From an uncultured Clostridia bacterium (GTDB lineage: Bacteria > Bacillota > Clostridia > UBA1381), in contig CAJOPD010000055.1 of the NCBI GenBank assembly GCA_905236685.1, positions 1-14,775 on the forward strand: a DNA stretch of 14,775 nt, given 5' to 3'. Position 1 is the stretch's first letter, and each line of letters starts with the position of its first letter. Shown one piece after another: positions 6,755 through 14,663 of this stretch. The translations under genes and the position numbers were made by a program. The notes below the pieces were generated by a model that ran no database searches, was not told the origin of the DNA, and was given only the letters and a program-made list of their open reading frames with translations.

Positions 6755-9028
6755 ATGAAAAGAAGGATTTTGACAGTAATATTGGCATTTACACTACTTT
6801 CAAATACAGTTTATGCAGGGGTATTAGGGAGCGAAGTGGCAGGCTGGTCGCATAAAATCGCAAACGGTACCGATTTATATAAAAACGAATTTATGTCGGA
6901 GCAAAATGGGGTTGGTATGCAAACAGAGTATTATGCAAAATATACTCCCAATCCTTCGGTATTGCCGATAGTTACAGGTGGCGAAAGCGTTTGGGGGCTT
7001 CGGAACATAAAAAAAGCGGAAGAATATATGAAAAACAACGATATTTCCGCTTTAATGGGCATAAATGCGTCCTTTTTCTCTTTTGAAACAGGTATACCTA
7101 TGGGCGTTGCCGTGTCGGAAGGCAAAATAATTACAAAAGATACCGAAAGCTATGTTTCCGTCGGATTTAACGGTGACGGTACGGCGTTTATTGCACCTCT
7201 TAAAATAAACACGGTATTGCGCTTTAATGATGAGGAATTAGAGATTTCACACATAAACAAGTATAATCAGGATACTACGCCTATTATCAATCTTTATACA
7301 CCCGATTTTGATGATAATAACCATAACGAAGTTTCGTCGCTTACACTTGTTTTGAATGGAATCGAGGGTGACTTGAAAATGGACGGCAGTCTTTCTGCCG
7401 CCGTTTGTGACAAATTCATATATCAGGGCGCTTTGCAAATACCTGAGGGTCAATTTTTGCTTACCCTAAACGAAAACAGCGACGAGGAACTTTTTAATAA
7501 ATTAAATACTCTTGAAGTGGGAGATGCAGTTGAGATTTCTTCCTCCTGTGAGGGAGATGAGCGCTGGAAAAATGCCGAATATGCTATGGGAAGCGTCGGA
7601 GAAAGGCTTATAGAAAACGGTATAATTACCGACAACACAAAGGCAGGCGCCGCTCCCAGAACGGCTGTCGGTGTTACTGCAAACGGTGAAGTAATATTCT
7701 ATGTAATTGACGGGCGACAGACGGGATACAGCTATGGCGTAAAGATAGAAACGCTTGCAAAACGATTGAAGGAACTCGGCTGTGTCGACGCTATAAATCT
7801 TGACGGTGGCGGCTCTACTTCGCTTTTGGGCACATATCCTGGTATGACGGAAAGCGAGGTTATAAATTCGCCCTCGGAGAACACACTTAGAAGATGCGCA
7901 AACTATCTTTTCTTAAAGAATAATGAGGCTCCGTCAGGAGTGTTGGGAGGGATATATCTCTATCCTTTTGAGGAACACTATCTTTCAGGCTATCAGGAAA
8001 AGTTAACGCCAAAAGCGGTTGACACAAATTATTATCCTGTTGAAGTCCCACAAAATGTTGAAATATCAGTTTCCGACGGTATGGGCGAATTTGACGCCGA
8101 AACCTCGGTATTTACAGCGAAGGGCACGGGAAGAGCAACGCTTACCGCATCATACGGCGGCGTATCTACCGAAACATATTATAACTGTTATGAAACGCCG
8201 ACAAAAATAGTAGTAAAGGATAGCGCGGGAAAGGAAATTAAAAGTCTTAACCTTATAAAAGATGATGTTATAAGCCTTAATTTTGAGGCTTGGTATAATG
8301 ATAAAAAATTAAAGGCAAATCAGGATAGCTTTACGCTTTCTGTAAATGAAGAAGTAGGCAGGATTGAAGGCAATAGTCTCATAATAACTTCTAACGGAGG
8401 AGAGGGAGTGCTGTCGGTATCAGCAGGCGAGAGAATATGTGAAATTCCCGTTTCGGTACAAAGCGTTTATCCGTTTGCAGATATTGCAAATCATTGGGCG
8501 CGTGAGCAGGTTAAGTATGTTTACGACGCAGGAATAGTAAGCGGATATGAGCGTGAGGACGGGCTATACTTCCTGCCGCGCAGAAATATAACACGGGAAG
8601 AATTTGCCGTAATTATGTGCAGAATGCTCGGGGCAAATGTGAGTGAGATTACCGAATGTTCAAAGGATTTTGTCGATATAGACGAGATTGCCGACTGGTC
8701 AAAGCCGTATGTATTTGCTATGGCAAATAAAAATATTATTGCAGGCAGAAAAGGACTGGAAGATAAAGTTTATTTTTCTCCAAGAGTTACTCTTACGCGT
8801 GCCGAGGCAATAACAATTTTGAGCAGGGTTTTAAATCTTGATGAATTAAATGAGAATAAATTTGCAGATGATGAAGATATACCCGAATGGGCAAGAGAGG
8901 CAATCTATATGATGACAAAGCGCGGATTTGTTTCGGGATATGAAGACAATACGGTAAGACCTATGGCAAATGTGACGCGTGTGGAGGCTGCCGCATTGAT
9001 TTACAACATTATATCAAAAAGCTTTTAA
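6755..9028 (+). CDS. Secreted phosphodiester glycosidase (NAGPA/DUF2233) with three SLH repeats
   Basis: This 757-residue surface protein begins with a Sec signal peptide (KRR, then a hydrophobic stretch), with likely cleavage after VYA at residue 21. Residues about 60-390 form the enzymatic region. Its core APRTAVGVTANGEVIFYV...DGRQTG...INLDGGGSTSL (about 298-370) is the hallmark of the NAGPA phosphodiester glycosidase family, related to the enzyme that uncovers mannose-6-phosphate. An Ig-like beta segment spans about 405-560. Three S-layer homology repeats occupy about 572-630, 640-700 and 703-757 (FADIANHWA, FVDIDEIADWS, FADDEDIPEWA), which normally bind pyruvylated secondary cell-wall polymers. 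It likely acts on sugar phosphodiesters at the cell surface, such as wall polymers or exopolysaccharide; the substrate is unknown. It has its own promoter and terminator, so it is a single-gene unit. Confidence 0.9.
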   Translation: MKRRILTVILAFTLLSNTVYAGVLGSEVAGWSHKIANGTDLYKNEFMSEQNGVGMQTEYYAKYTPNPSVLPIVTGGESVWGLRNIKKAEEYMKNNDISALMGINASFFSFETGIPMGVAVSEGKIITKDTESYVSVGFNGDGTAFIAPLKINTVLRFNDEELEISHINKYNQDTTPIINLYTPDFDDNNHNEVSSLTLVLNGIEGDLKMDGSLSAAVCDKFIYQGALQIPEGQFLLTLNENSDEELFNKLNTLEVGDAVEISSSCEGDERWKNAEYAMGSVGERLIENGIITDNTKAGAAPRTAVGVTANGEVIFYVIDGRQTGYSYGVKIETLAKRLKELGCVDAINLDGGGSTSLLGTYPGMTESEVINSPSENTLRRCANYLFLKNNEAPSGVLGGIYLYPFEEHYLSGYQEKLTPKAVDTNYYPVEVPQNVEISVSDGMGEFDAETSVFTAKGTGRATLTASYGGVSTETYYNCYETPTKIVVKDSAGKEIKSLNLIKDDVISLNFEAWYNDKKLKANQDSFTLSVNEEVGRIEGNSLIITSNGGEGVLSVSAGERICEIPVSVQSVYPFADIANHWAREQVKYVYDAGIVSGYEREDGLYFLPRRNITREEFAVIMCRMLGANVSEITECSKDFVDIDEIADWSKPYVFAMANKNIIAGRKGLEDKVYFSPRVTLTRAEAITILSRVLNLDELNENKFADDEDIPEWAREAIYMMTKRGFVSGYEDNTVRPMANVTRVEAAALIYNIISKSF

Positions 9029-9053
9029 AAAAAACGCCGAAAGGCGTTTTTTT
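9029..9053. terminator. Bidirectional intrinsic terminator
   Basis: A run of A, the stem ACGCC-GAAA-GGCGT and a run of T lie between two convergent genes, so the hairpin has a U-tract on both strands. It ends the SLH gene and overlaps the stop of the ApbE gene. Confidence 0.9.
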
Positions 9054-10017
9054 AGTATATAAATTCATATTTATATGAAAAATCCGTTTGCTTAAAAATA
9101 TTTTCAAGCTCTTTTGAAAAATATACGGTGTCATCTGTTACAAAAACGCCCATACAGTTATATTTTTTCAAAAGCTCTGTACCTTTTTCAAGACCTGCAA
9201 CGAATGCTGCCGTTGAAAGCGCATCGCAAAGCGTGGGATTTTGGGAAATAACAGTAACGCTGTGCAGACCGTTATTTACAGGGTATCCTGTTTTTGTGTC
9301 TAAAATATGATGATACCGAATTCCGTCAAGCTCAAAATATCTTTGATAATCCCCCGAAGTAATGACAGCAAGATTTTCGGCAGACACTATACCGATAATT
9401 CCGTCTGCATTTTTCGGGTCCTGTATTCCAATACGCCAGCTTTCGCCTGTCGGCTTTTTGCCAAAAGCATAAGCATTTCCGCCGAGATTGATGACAGCAG
9501 ATGAAACACCGTCATTTTTCAGTATTTCAACAAGCTTTTCGGTAACATACCCCTTTGCGATCCCGCCCAAATTTAGCGTACTTTTCTTTGAACACTCAGA
9601 GAGTTTTTCGTTTACATCAGGTATATTGCCCTTGTTATTTTTTATATCCCAAGCCTTAATAAGCGGGTCTAAATATACCGAAAAATAATCAGGATTTTCA
9701 GCTGTGAAGGCTTTTGCGTATTCAATGAGCTCTGATGCGTCTTTGTCAAAATCAACCTTCTCGCCGTTATTTAAGCGGTAAACAGAGCCGTTTTCATTAT
9801 CCGCTGAAAGCTCAATGTCCATTTTTTTTATATACTTTTCACAATCGGAAATAGGCTTTTCATTTTTTGATACAACGGTTATTTCTGTTACGGTGTCAAA
9901 GTAGCCGGTAAAGACTTTGCTGTGTTCCTTTTTTGTACCTTTTATGCTGAAAAAAACAGCAAAAATAAATACAAGGGTAGCTAAAACAGTAATAAGCCTC
10001 TTTTGCTTATCTTTCAT
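9052..10017 (-). CDS. apbE: ApbE-family FAD:protein FMN transferase
   Basis: ApbE enzymes use FAD to attach FMN covalently to a threonine or serine of target flavoproteins outside the cytoplasmic membrane, needing Mg2+. Family motifs are LNLGGIAKGY, INLGGNAYAFG, TSGDYQRYF, HHILDTKTGYPV and DALSTAAFV. Residues about 8-26 form one hydrophobic segment. There is no lipobox cysteine after it, unlike many ApbE lipoproteins, so it is probably anchored by an uncleaved segment. I chose the second of two adjacent ATGs, because GGAGG lies 6 bases before it but only 3 before the ATG at 10020. The gene start lies inside the end of the GTPase gene, so translation is coupled. No Rnf, Nqr or other obvious flavoprotein target is in the window. 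Confidence 0.92.
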   Translation of the reverse strand: MKDKQKRLITVLATLVFIFAVFFSIKGTKKEHSKVFTGYFDTVTEITVVSKNEKPISDCEKYIKKMDIELSADNENGSVYRLNNGEKVDFDKDASELIEYAKAFTAENPDYFSVYLDPLIKAWDIKNNKGNIPDVNEKLSECSKKSTLNLGGIAKGYVTEKLVEILKNDGVSSAVINLGGNAYAFGKKPTGESWRIGIQDPKNADGIIGIVSAENLAVITSGDYQRYFELDGIRYHHILDTKTGYPVNNGLHSVTVISQNPTLCDALSTAAFVAGLEKGTELLKKYNCMGVFVTDDTVYFSKELENIFKQTDFSYKYEFIY

Positions 10018-10867
10018 CATATTCCTCCGCGTCTTCCAAGGTAATTTTGCCTATTTTCAGGCTTCTGAAATCCTCTAAAACAATATTTGCGGCACGCGTT
10101 TCATCAATTTCACCGCCTGAAATCAAGCACCCTCTTTTTCTTCCGATTTTTTCAAGAATTTCATATCCCTTAAAATCGGAAATATCCGAGAGTTTATACC
10201 TGTTTTCTAGTAAATCAGGGTAATTATCCCTCAAATATTCCAAAAGGGAGCAGGCAACAGCCTCAATTTCCATAATCTCATCACGGATTGCGCCTGTAAA
10301 TGCAAGCTTTAACGCAACATTTTGGTCCTCAAACTTAGGCGGGAGTATTCCGGGGGTGTCTAAAAGCTCCAAACCGTCTTTTAAGCGTATCCATTGCTTT
10401 GATGTTGTGACGCCGGGACGGTCGCCTGTTTTTGCGACAGCTCTGCCTGCGAGGCGGTTAATGAGAGTTGATTTTCCTACATTCGTAATGCCTACAATCA
10501 TTATTTTCGCGCCTATTTTTACGCCCTTTTCGGCATATTTTTCGGTTTTTTTCTTTACAAGATTAAAAATTGCCGTCGAAATTTTGTTTAAACCCATTCC
10601 GTCCGAGCAGCTGACAGGAAGAACAGATATTCCCTTGTTTTTATAAAAGTTTATCCACTTTTCCGTCTTATCGCTGTCCGCCAAATCGTATTTATTCAAA
10701 ATAACAAGCCGCGGCTTTTTTGACACAATATCATCAAAGTTTGGATTTCTACTGGAATAGGGAACGCGGGCATCTAAAATTTCAACAACAGCATCAACGG
10801 CTTTTATATTTTCTTCAAGCAGGCGCCGCGTTTTTGCCATATGTCCCGGATACCACTGAATATCCAT
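10007..10867 (-). CDS. rbgA: Ribosome biogenesis GTPase RbgA/YlqF
   Basis: The 286-residue protein starts with the family hallmark MDIQWYPGHMAK. It has the circularly permuted GTPase order: G4 NKYD, G5 SCSDG, then G1 GITNVGKST, G2 PGVT and G3 DTPG. A C-terminal helical domain of about 100 residues follows, as in B. subtilis RbgA. It drives late assembly of the 50S subunit in the cytoplasm. Its position downstream of rplS and lepB matches common Clostridia gene order. The ribosome binding site (AAAGGCGG) is modest. Its 3' end overlaps the ApbE gene start by 11 bases. Confidence 0.95.
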   Translation of the reverse strand: MDIQWYPGHMAKTRRLLEENIKAVDAVVEILDARVPYSSRNPNFDDIVSKKPRLVILNKYDLADSDKTEKWINFYKNKGISVLPVSCSDGMGLNKISTAIFNLVKKKTEKYAEKGVKIGAKIMIVGITNVGKSTLINRLAGRAVAKTGDRPGVTTSKQWIRLKDGLELLDTPGILPPKFEDQNVALKLAFTGAIRDEIMEIEAVACSLLEYLRDNYPDLLENRYKLSDISDFKGYEILEKIGRKRGCLISGGEIDETRAANIVLEDFRSLKIGKITLEDAEEYDER

Positions 10868-10900
10868 AATTAAACCGCCTTTCTTTTCGTTTTAGAAAAT

Positions 10901-11368
10901 TTATATATCTTTGCACACATCAACCCATTTTTGATAGCCTGACGCTTTTTCAAGCTCAGATAGGGAAAGCTTTACAGCGCTGTTTGAGCTTCCGCAAGCC
11001 GGATAAACGGTATCAAATCTTTTTAAGGAAACATCAAGATAAACGGTAACACCGTCATTTATGCCAAACGGACATACTCCGCCAACAGAATGACCTATAA
11101 GGGCTTCCACATTTTCAAAAGGGAGCATTTTTGCTTTTTCCAAAAATTCGTCTTTAAATTTTCGGTTATCAATTCTTGCATCGCCCGCCGCAACAACCAA
11201 AATTGGCATATCCTTAACCATAAAGGAAAGAGTTTTCGCAATTTCTTCATCTTTACAGCCTATTGCCTGAGCGGCTTCCGCAACGGTTGCCGAGGAAACA
11301 GAAAATTCCATAACTTTGTCGTCCAAACCAAACTTTTTTAAGTGCTCTCTTGCTTTCAAAATGCTCAC
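10901..11368 (-). CDS. YbaK/EbsC-family aminoacyl-tRNA deacylase
   Basis: The 155-residue protein is a stand-alone YbaK (prolyl-tRNA synthetase editing-like) domain. SSATVAEAAQAIGC, IAKTLSFMVKDMPILVVAAGDARIDN and GHSVGGVCPFGI are the family signature. These cytoplasmic proteins hydrolyse mischarged tRNAs, for example Cys-tRNA(Pro) for YbaK itself, but the precise substrate of this branch is unsettled. Translation starts at GTG (11366-11368) with a strong AAGGAGG 8 bases upstream; no better ATG exists. It follows the lepB terminator by only a few bases, so expression probably depends on read-through or a promoter I cannot identify. The rbgA gene follows 33 bases downstream. Confidence 0.9.
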   Translation of the reverse strand: MSILKAREHLKKFGLDDKVMEFSVSSATVAEAAQAIGCKDEEIAKTLSFMVKDMPILVVAAGDARIDNRKFKDEFLEKAKMLPFENVEALIGHSVGGVCPFGINDGVTVYLDVSLKRFDTVYPACGSSNSAVKLSLSELEKASGYQKWVDVCKDI

Positions 11369-11389
11369 TTTTTTTGCCTCCTTAGTATA

Positions 11390-11419
11390 AAAAAACAGGC
11401 AGGTTTAAAATAACCTGCC
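11390..11419 (-). terminator. Intrinsic terminator after lepB
   Basis: On the minus strand GGCAGGTT (11419-11412) pairs with AACCTGCC (11405-11398), followed by a T run at 11396-11390. It sits just 5 bases after the lepB stop and just before the next ribosome binding site. Confidence 0.85.
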
Positions 11420-11423
11420 GAAA

Positions 11424-12104
11424 CTATTTAAGTGTTCCGATAGAGTTTATTGGCCACAGCCTTACTACCGCTTTGCCGGCTACTGCTTTTACAGGAACTT
11501 CTCCAAGCGATGTAGAACGGGAATCCTTGCTGTTGGAGCGGTTGTCGCCCATAACAAAAATACAGTCTTCACTTACGGTAAAGGGGTATTTAGTATTTAT
11601 ATCTGTAATTTCGGTTATGCCTTCATAATACGGCTCTTCCAAAACCTCGCCGTTTATTAAAACTTTGCCGTCTTGAAGGTCGACAATATCGCCTTCCATA
11701 GCTATAACGCGTTTAATATAGTACTTTCTTTTCAGTTCATCGGGAAGTCTGAAATAAAGATTTAATCTGGAAAAAAAGTTCAGTTCCGTATCGTTTATCT
11801 CTTCATATTCGGCGTAATATGCCATTCTGTTTTTATATGCGCTGTCAAGGATTATTATATCGCTCTTGACGGGTTTATAGCCGATTTTTGTAACGATAAG
11901 CCTGTCGTTATTTACAAGGGTAGGGAACATAGAAGGTCCGTCGACGCGCACGATGTCAACTATATAAAACTTTATGGTAAAAGCTATTATAAGCGCCAAA
12001 GCAATAGTATAAAACCATTCCCATACTTCCTTTACGATGTTAAACTCGCTTTTCTTTTCTGTAACTAATTCCAAGTTATTATTTTCAAAACTACCTTCTG
12101 ACAT
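11424..12104 (-). CDS. lepB: Signal peptidase I (type I, Sec)
   Basis: The 226-residue membrane protease removes signal peptides from exported preproteins on the outer face of the membrane. A single N-terminal membrane segment covers about residues 30-49. The catalytic serine is Ser58 in GPSMFPTL and the general base is Lys131 in KRVIAMEGD. The C-terminal GDNRSNSKDSR motif (box E) is present. This is the Gram-positive Ser/Lys type. GAGGTG lies 8 bases before the ATG. It follows rplS by 95 bases and is closed by its own terminator. An insert rich in Tyr, Asn and Glu (about 92-120) between boxes C and D is somewhat long. It could process the SLH protein in this window. Confidence 0.95.
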   Translation of the reverse strand: MSEGSFENNNLELVTEKKSEFNIVKEVWEWFYTIALALIIAFTIKFYIVDIVRVDGPSMFPTLVNNDRLIVTKIGYKPVKSDIIILDSAYKNRMAYYAEYEEINDTELNFFSRLNLYFRLPDELKRKYYIKRVIAMEGDIVDLQDGKVLINGEVLEEPYYEGITEITDINTKYPFTVSEDCIFVMGDNRSNSKDSRSTSLGEVPVKAVAGKAVVRLWPINSIGTLK

Positions 12105-12156
12105 ATTTTTTGCACCTCAAATCCATTTATTACTAAAAAATGCATAAAACAATTAA

Positions 12157-12183
12157 AAAGGGACACAAGATATGCCCCCTTTG
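12157..12183 (-). terminator. Probable terminator after rplS
   Basis: On the minus strand AAAGGGGGCA and TGTCCCTTT pair with one bulge and one wobble around a short loop, followed by TTTTTAATTGTTTT. It may only partly stop transcription, since lepB has no clear promoter of its own. Confidence 0.55.
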
Positions 12184-12199
12184 GTGAATTAAAGAAAAC

Positions 12200-12553
12200 T
12201 TAAATTCTTTCCTTAACCTTTGCAGCTTTACCAACTCTGTCACGGATATAGAAGAGTTTAGCGCGTCTAACTTTACCTTTTCTTGAAATCTCGATTTTTT
12301 CAATAATGGGGGAGTTAACGGGCCAAGTTTTCTCCACACCTACGCCGTAAGAAAGTCTTCTTACAGTAAAGGTTGCACCGATACCGCTGCCTTGCTTTTT
12401 GATAACAGTACCTTCAAACATCTGTGTTCTTGTACGGTTACCCTCGACTACCCTTTGGTAAACTTTAACATTGTTACCTATACAAATATCAGGTAAATCG
12501 GTTCTGATTTGGTCTTTTGTCAAAGCGCTAATGATTTCTTTTGAGTTCATCAT
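12200..12553 (-). CDS. rplS: 50S ribosomal protein L19
   Basis: The 117-residue protein matches L19: NNVKVYQRVVEGNRTRTQMFEGTVI, GIGATFTVRRLSYGVGVEKTWPVNSP and VRRAKLFYIRDRVGKAAKVKER are all characteristic. L19 lies at the 30S-50S interface of the ribosome. The frame is open further upstream, but AAGGAGGGC (12566-12558) and the family length place the start at one of two adjacent ATGs (12553 or 12550). A strong promoter and a structured leader lie upstream. The usual upstream partners trmD, rimM and rpsP are absent; a divergent sporulation gene is found instead. Confidence 0.97.
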   Translation of the reverse strand: MMNSKEIISALTKDQIRTDLPDICIGNNVKVYQRVVEGNRTRTQMFEGTVIKKQGSGIGATFTVRRLSYGVGVEKTWPVNSPIIEKIEISRKGKVRRAKLFYIRDRVGKAAKVKERI

Positions 12554-12619
12554 TTTTGCCCTCCTTTTTAATACAGGATGTTCGTGTCGACCAAGACAGA
12601 GGACCACCCGCAAAATAAC
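12554..12619 (-). promoter_or_regulatory. Structured rplS 5' leader, candidate L19 leader RNA
   Basis: The transcript from about 12619 can fold as an outer helix GGGTG (12609-12605) with CATCC (12580-12576), an internal loop, and an inner helix TGTC with GACA closing the loop TTGGTC. The Shine-Dalgarno lies just after. L19 leader RNAs that regulate rplS are known in Firmicutes. I infer membership from position and foldability, not from a recalled consensus. Confidence 0.45.
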
Positions 12620-12625
12620 TCAGTA

Positions 12626-12654
12626 ATTATACAACATAAATTTGTAAAAGTCAA
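12626..12654 (-). promoter_or_regulatory. Strong SigA-type promoter for rplS
   Basis: On the minus strand -35 TTGACT (12654-12649), a 17-base spacer and a perfect -10 TATAAT (12631-12626) are seen, directing transcription into the L19 leader. The rest of the divergent region (12655-12738) is A/T-rich, and I see no convincing promoter for the rightward sporulation operon in it. Confidence 0.85.
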
Positions 12655-12738
12655 GCCTTTTTTGGATATTTTTTTGTAATAAAAAAATAAAAAGACAAGT
12701 ATTATTTATAAACAGACTTTTTGGGAGATGCTATAAAA

Positions 12739-13800
12739 ATGCTTAGACGAATTAAGATGATAGTCATAACAAAAAACAAGCTGTATTCGATTATAGCATT
12801 TTTTATTATAATAATTTTAAGCTGTGTTTCGCTTGCTTTTATATCGAAAGAAAAGAGTATCACGGCATTTTCGGACTATAAACCCATTCTTGACAGCCAG
12901 CTGTCAGGATTATCGGGCGAAAACAAAAGAGATTTTGACAGAAAGTTTGCAGATTTACATAAAAAAATAGTTGAATACTTTTTTATGTTTACAGATGAGG
13001 ATTTTGCAGAGCAAGATTATTTTAATGATGAAGAAACATTAAAGGGGGATATGATAAAATCCGAGGTAAAAAAAGTAGTAAAGGGTTTGGAGATTTCAAA
13101 CGCAACAGATATCAGCATAAATCCTAACGATTATCTTGAACAAAAGCTCAGTTTTTCTATTGACAAACAGGGACCGCAGATTTTGATAATTCATACGCAT
13201 ACGACGGAAAGTTACAGCGAGGAAAGCTATTTGAGAAACTCTTCCGACAGAAACCTTGACGAAACAAAAAATATTGTTGCCGTAGGGGAGGTTATGACAG
13301 AAATTTTCAAAAAAAACGGAATTGAAGCGTATCACGATAAAACGGTACACGATTACCCTTCCTATAACGGTGCGTATCAGCGTGCGGCAACGACAATACG
13401 GAATGATTTGGAGGCATATCACGGAATAAAGGTGGTACTTGATGTGCATCGTGACGGAATAACCAAGGAGGACGGAACAAAGGTAAAGCTTTTGACGCAA
13501 ATAAACGGTAAAAATACAGCGCAGGTTATGCTTGTTGTTGGGACAAACACTAATCTTCCGCACGACAGATGGCAGGAAAATTTCAAATTTGCGGTAAAAA
13601 TTCAGGAAAAAGCAATCGAAACATATCCTACACTTATGAGGCAGATAAATTTAAGAAAAGAGCGGTTTAATGAGCAGATGACAACGGGCTCGCTGATTGT
13701 CGAGGTTGGAACTAACGGAAACACCTTAGACGAGGCGTTAGAGGGAGGACGGGACATAGCGGAAGTCATCAGCGCCGTATTAAAGGAAAGCGCAAAATGA
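12739..13800 (+). CDS. spoIIP: Stage II sporulation protein P (peptidoglycan hydrolase)
   Basis: SpoIIP is the amidase/endopeptidase that works with SpoIID and SpoIIM to thin septal peptidoglycan during forespore engulfment. This copy has an N-terminal membrane anchor (about residues 15-35), a variable linker and the conserved C-terminal catalytic domain: IHTHTTESY (His152, Glu157), LDVHRDG (His237), and GSLIVEVGTNGNT (Glu322), residues placed as expected for a zinc amidase fold. I chose the ATG at 12739, preceded by GGGAG. The frame also allows a TTG at 12721, but that would overlap the ribosome binding site. A further ATG at 12757 is possible. It overlaps the next gene by 4 bases (ATGA). 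In Bacillus it is under the mother-cell factor SigE; no clear SigE site is visible here. Confidence 0.93.
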   Translation: MLRRIKMIVITKNKLYSIIAFFIIIILSCVSLAFISKEKSITAFSDYKPILDSQLSGLSGENKRDFDRKFADLHKKIVEYFFMFTDEDFAEQDYFNDEETLKGDMIKSEVKKVVKGLEISNATDISINPNDYLEQKLSFSIDKQGPQILIIHTHTTESYSEESYLRNSSDRNLDETKNIVAVGEVMTEIFKKNGIEAYHDKTVHDYPSYNGAYQRAATTIRNDLEAYHGIKVVLDVHRDGITKEDGTKVKLLTQINGKNTAQVMLVVGTNTNLPHDRWQENFKFAVKIQEKAIETYPTLMRQINLRKERFNEQMTTGSLIVEVGTNGNTLDEALEGGRDIAEVISAVLKESAK

Positions 13801-14615
13801 TAAAAATAGGGAAATTCTTTTATATACACTATACAACTGCGTTGCTTTTTGTGATTTGTTGGTTTACAAGGCGTCTGGAACTCCTTTTTTTGAGCTATTT
13901 AACTGTATTTTTGCACGAGGCTGCACATACATTTACGGCATATATAATGGGTTTGGAGCCTTCGTATATAGCTTTTTTTCCTTTTGGCGTAAATTTGCGG
14001 TTAAAAAGAAAAATCATCTATTCAATTTCTGACGAAATCCTTTTATATATGTCAGGACCGCTTTTTAATGCGGTTTTGGCGCTGTTTATACAGATTTTTT
14101 TTGAAAAAACAGCATATTTTCGTTACTTTTATTGGAATAATATCGGACTGTTTTTGTTCAATCTGCTTCCCGTTTTGCCAATGGACGGGGCAATGGTTTT
14201 AAAAAGAATTTTATCGGACAGAATAGGGAGCAGGTTAGCAGAAAAGGCGCTTAAAGCTATTTCTGTCTTTTTAATATTCATTATAGTTATATTTGAAATA
14301 TTTCTTGCATTAAATAATTCTTTTAACTTTTCTCTTATATTTGCAATAATATTTCTTACGGCAAATATTTTTACTAACAACGAAAAATACGGCATAAATT
14401 TTGCGAAAGAGCTTATTTATATCAAAGAAAAGTGTAAAAAGAAATGCGTAAAGGTTATTCCTTATCTTGTAGATGAAAATTACAGCGAGAGGAAATTGGC
14501 GGAGAATTTTAACGCATCAAAAAGCTATTTAGTATTTAAAAAGAATAAGAATGGTAAAATCAGCGAAATATTGAGCGAGGAAGAGATAATTGACAGGCTT
14601 TTAAATAAAAAGTAA
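13797..14615 (+). CDS. spoIVFB: SpoIVFB-like site-2 metalloprotease (M50)
   Basis: The 272-residue integral membrane protease has the zinc motif HEAAH (40-44) in a hydrophobic segment and the second-site motif NLLPVLPMDG with Asp130, both diagnostic of M50B intramembrane proteases. Several hydrophobic stretches lie between residues 12 and 195. The last ~60 residues are soluble and may be a reduced CBS-like domain, as in SpoIVFB. SpoIVFB cuts pro-SigK in the mother cell. The 4-base overlap with spoIIP supports a sporulation role. The usual partner spoIVFA is not next to it, so another M50 role cannot be excluded. Confidence 0.85.
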   Translation: MIKIGKFFYIHYTTALLFVICWFTRRLELLFLSYLTVFLHEAAHTFTAYIMGLEPSYIAFFPFGVNLRLKRKIIYSISDEILLYMSGPLFNAVLALFIQIFFEKTAYFRYFYWNNIGLFLFNLLPVLPMDGAMVLKRILSDRIGSRLAEKALKAISVFLIFIIVIFEIFLALNNSFNFSLIFAIIFLTANIFTNNEKYGINFAKELIYIKEKCKKKCVKVIPYLVDENYSERKLAENFNASKSYLVFKKNKNGKISEILSEEEIIDRLLNKK

Positions 14616-14618
14616 AAA

Positions 14619-14650
14619 GCTCCCTTACAGAAATAATTTCGAAAGGGAGC
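14619..14650. terminator. Strong hairpin terminator after spoIVFB
   Basis: GCTCCCTT (14619-14626) and AAGGGAGC (14643-14650) form a perfect 8-bp stem. On the plus strand the tail is only ATATTTATAA, but on the minus strand it is followed by TTTTTACTTTTTA, a better U-tract. It therefore probably also ends a minus-strand transcript arriving from the right. Confidence 0.7.
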
Positions 14651-14663
14651 ATATTTATAAAAA

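Noticed and set aside
12554..12613. N-terminal extension of L19 from a TTG at 12613
   Set aside because: It would begin at the very start of the transcript, runs through the leader and Shine-Dalgarno, and exceeds normal L19 length.
12664..12693. Possible SigE-like promoter for spoIIP: GGATATT, 15 bases, AATAAAAA
   Set aside because: The -10 matches the CATACAAT-type consensus at only five of eight positions in very A/T-rich DNA, so chance is likely.
13096..13563. 155-codon minus-strand frame inside spoIIP
   Set aside because: It is antisense to the conserved catalytic domain, with no family resemblance and no convincing start signal.
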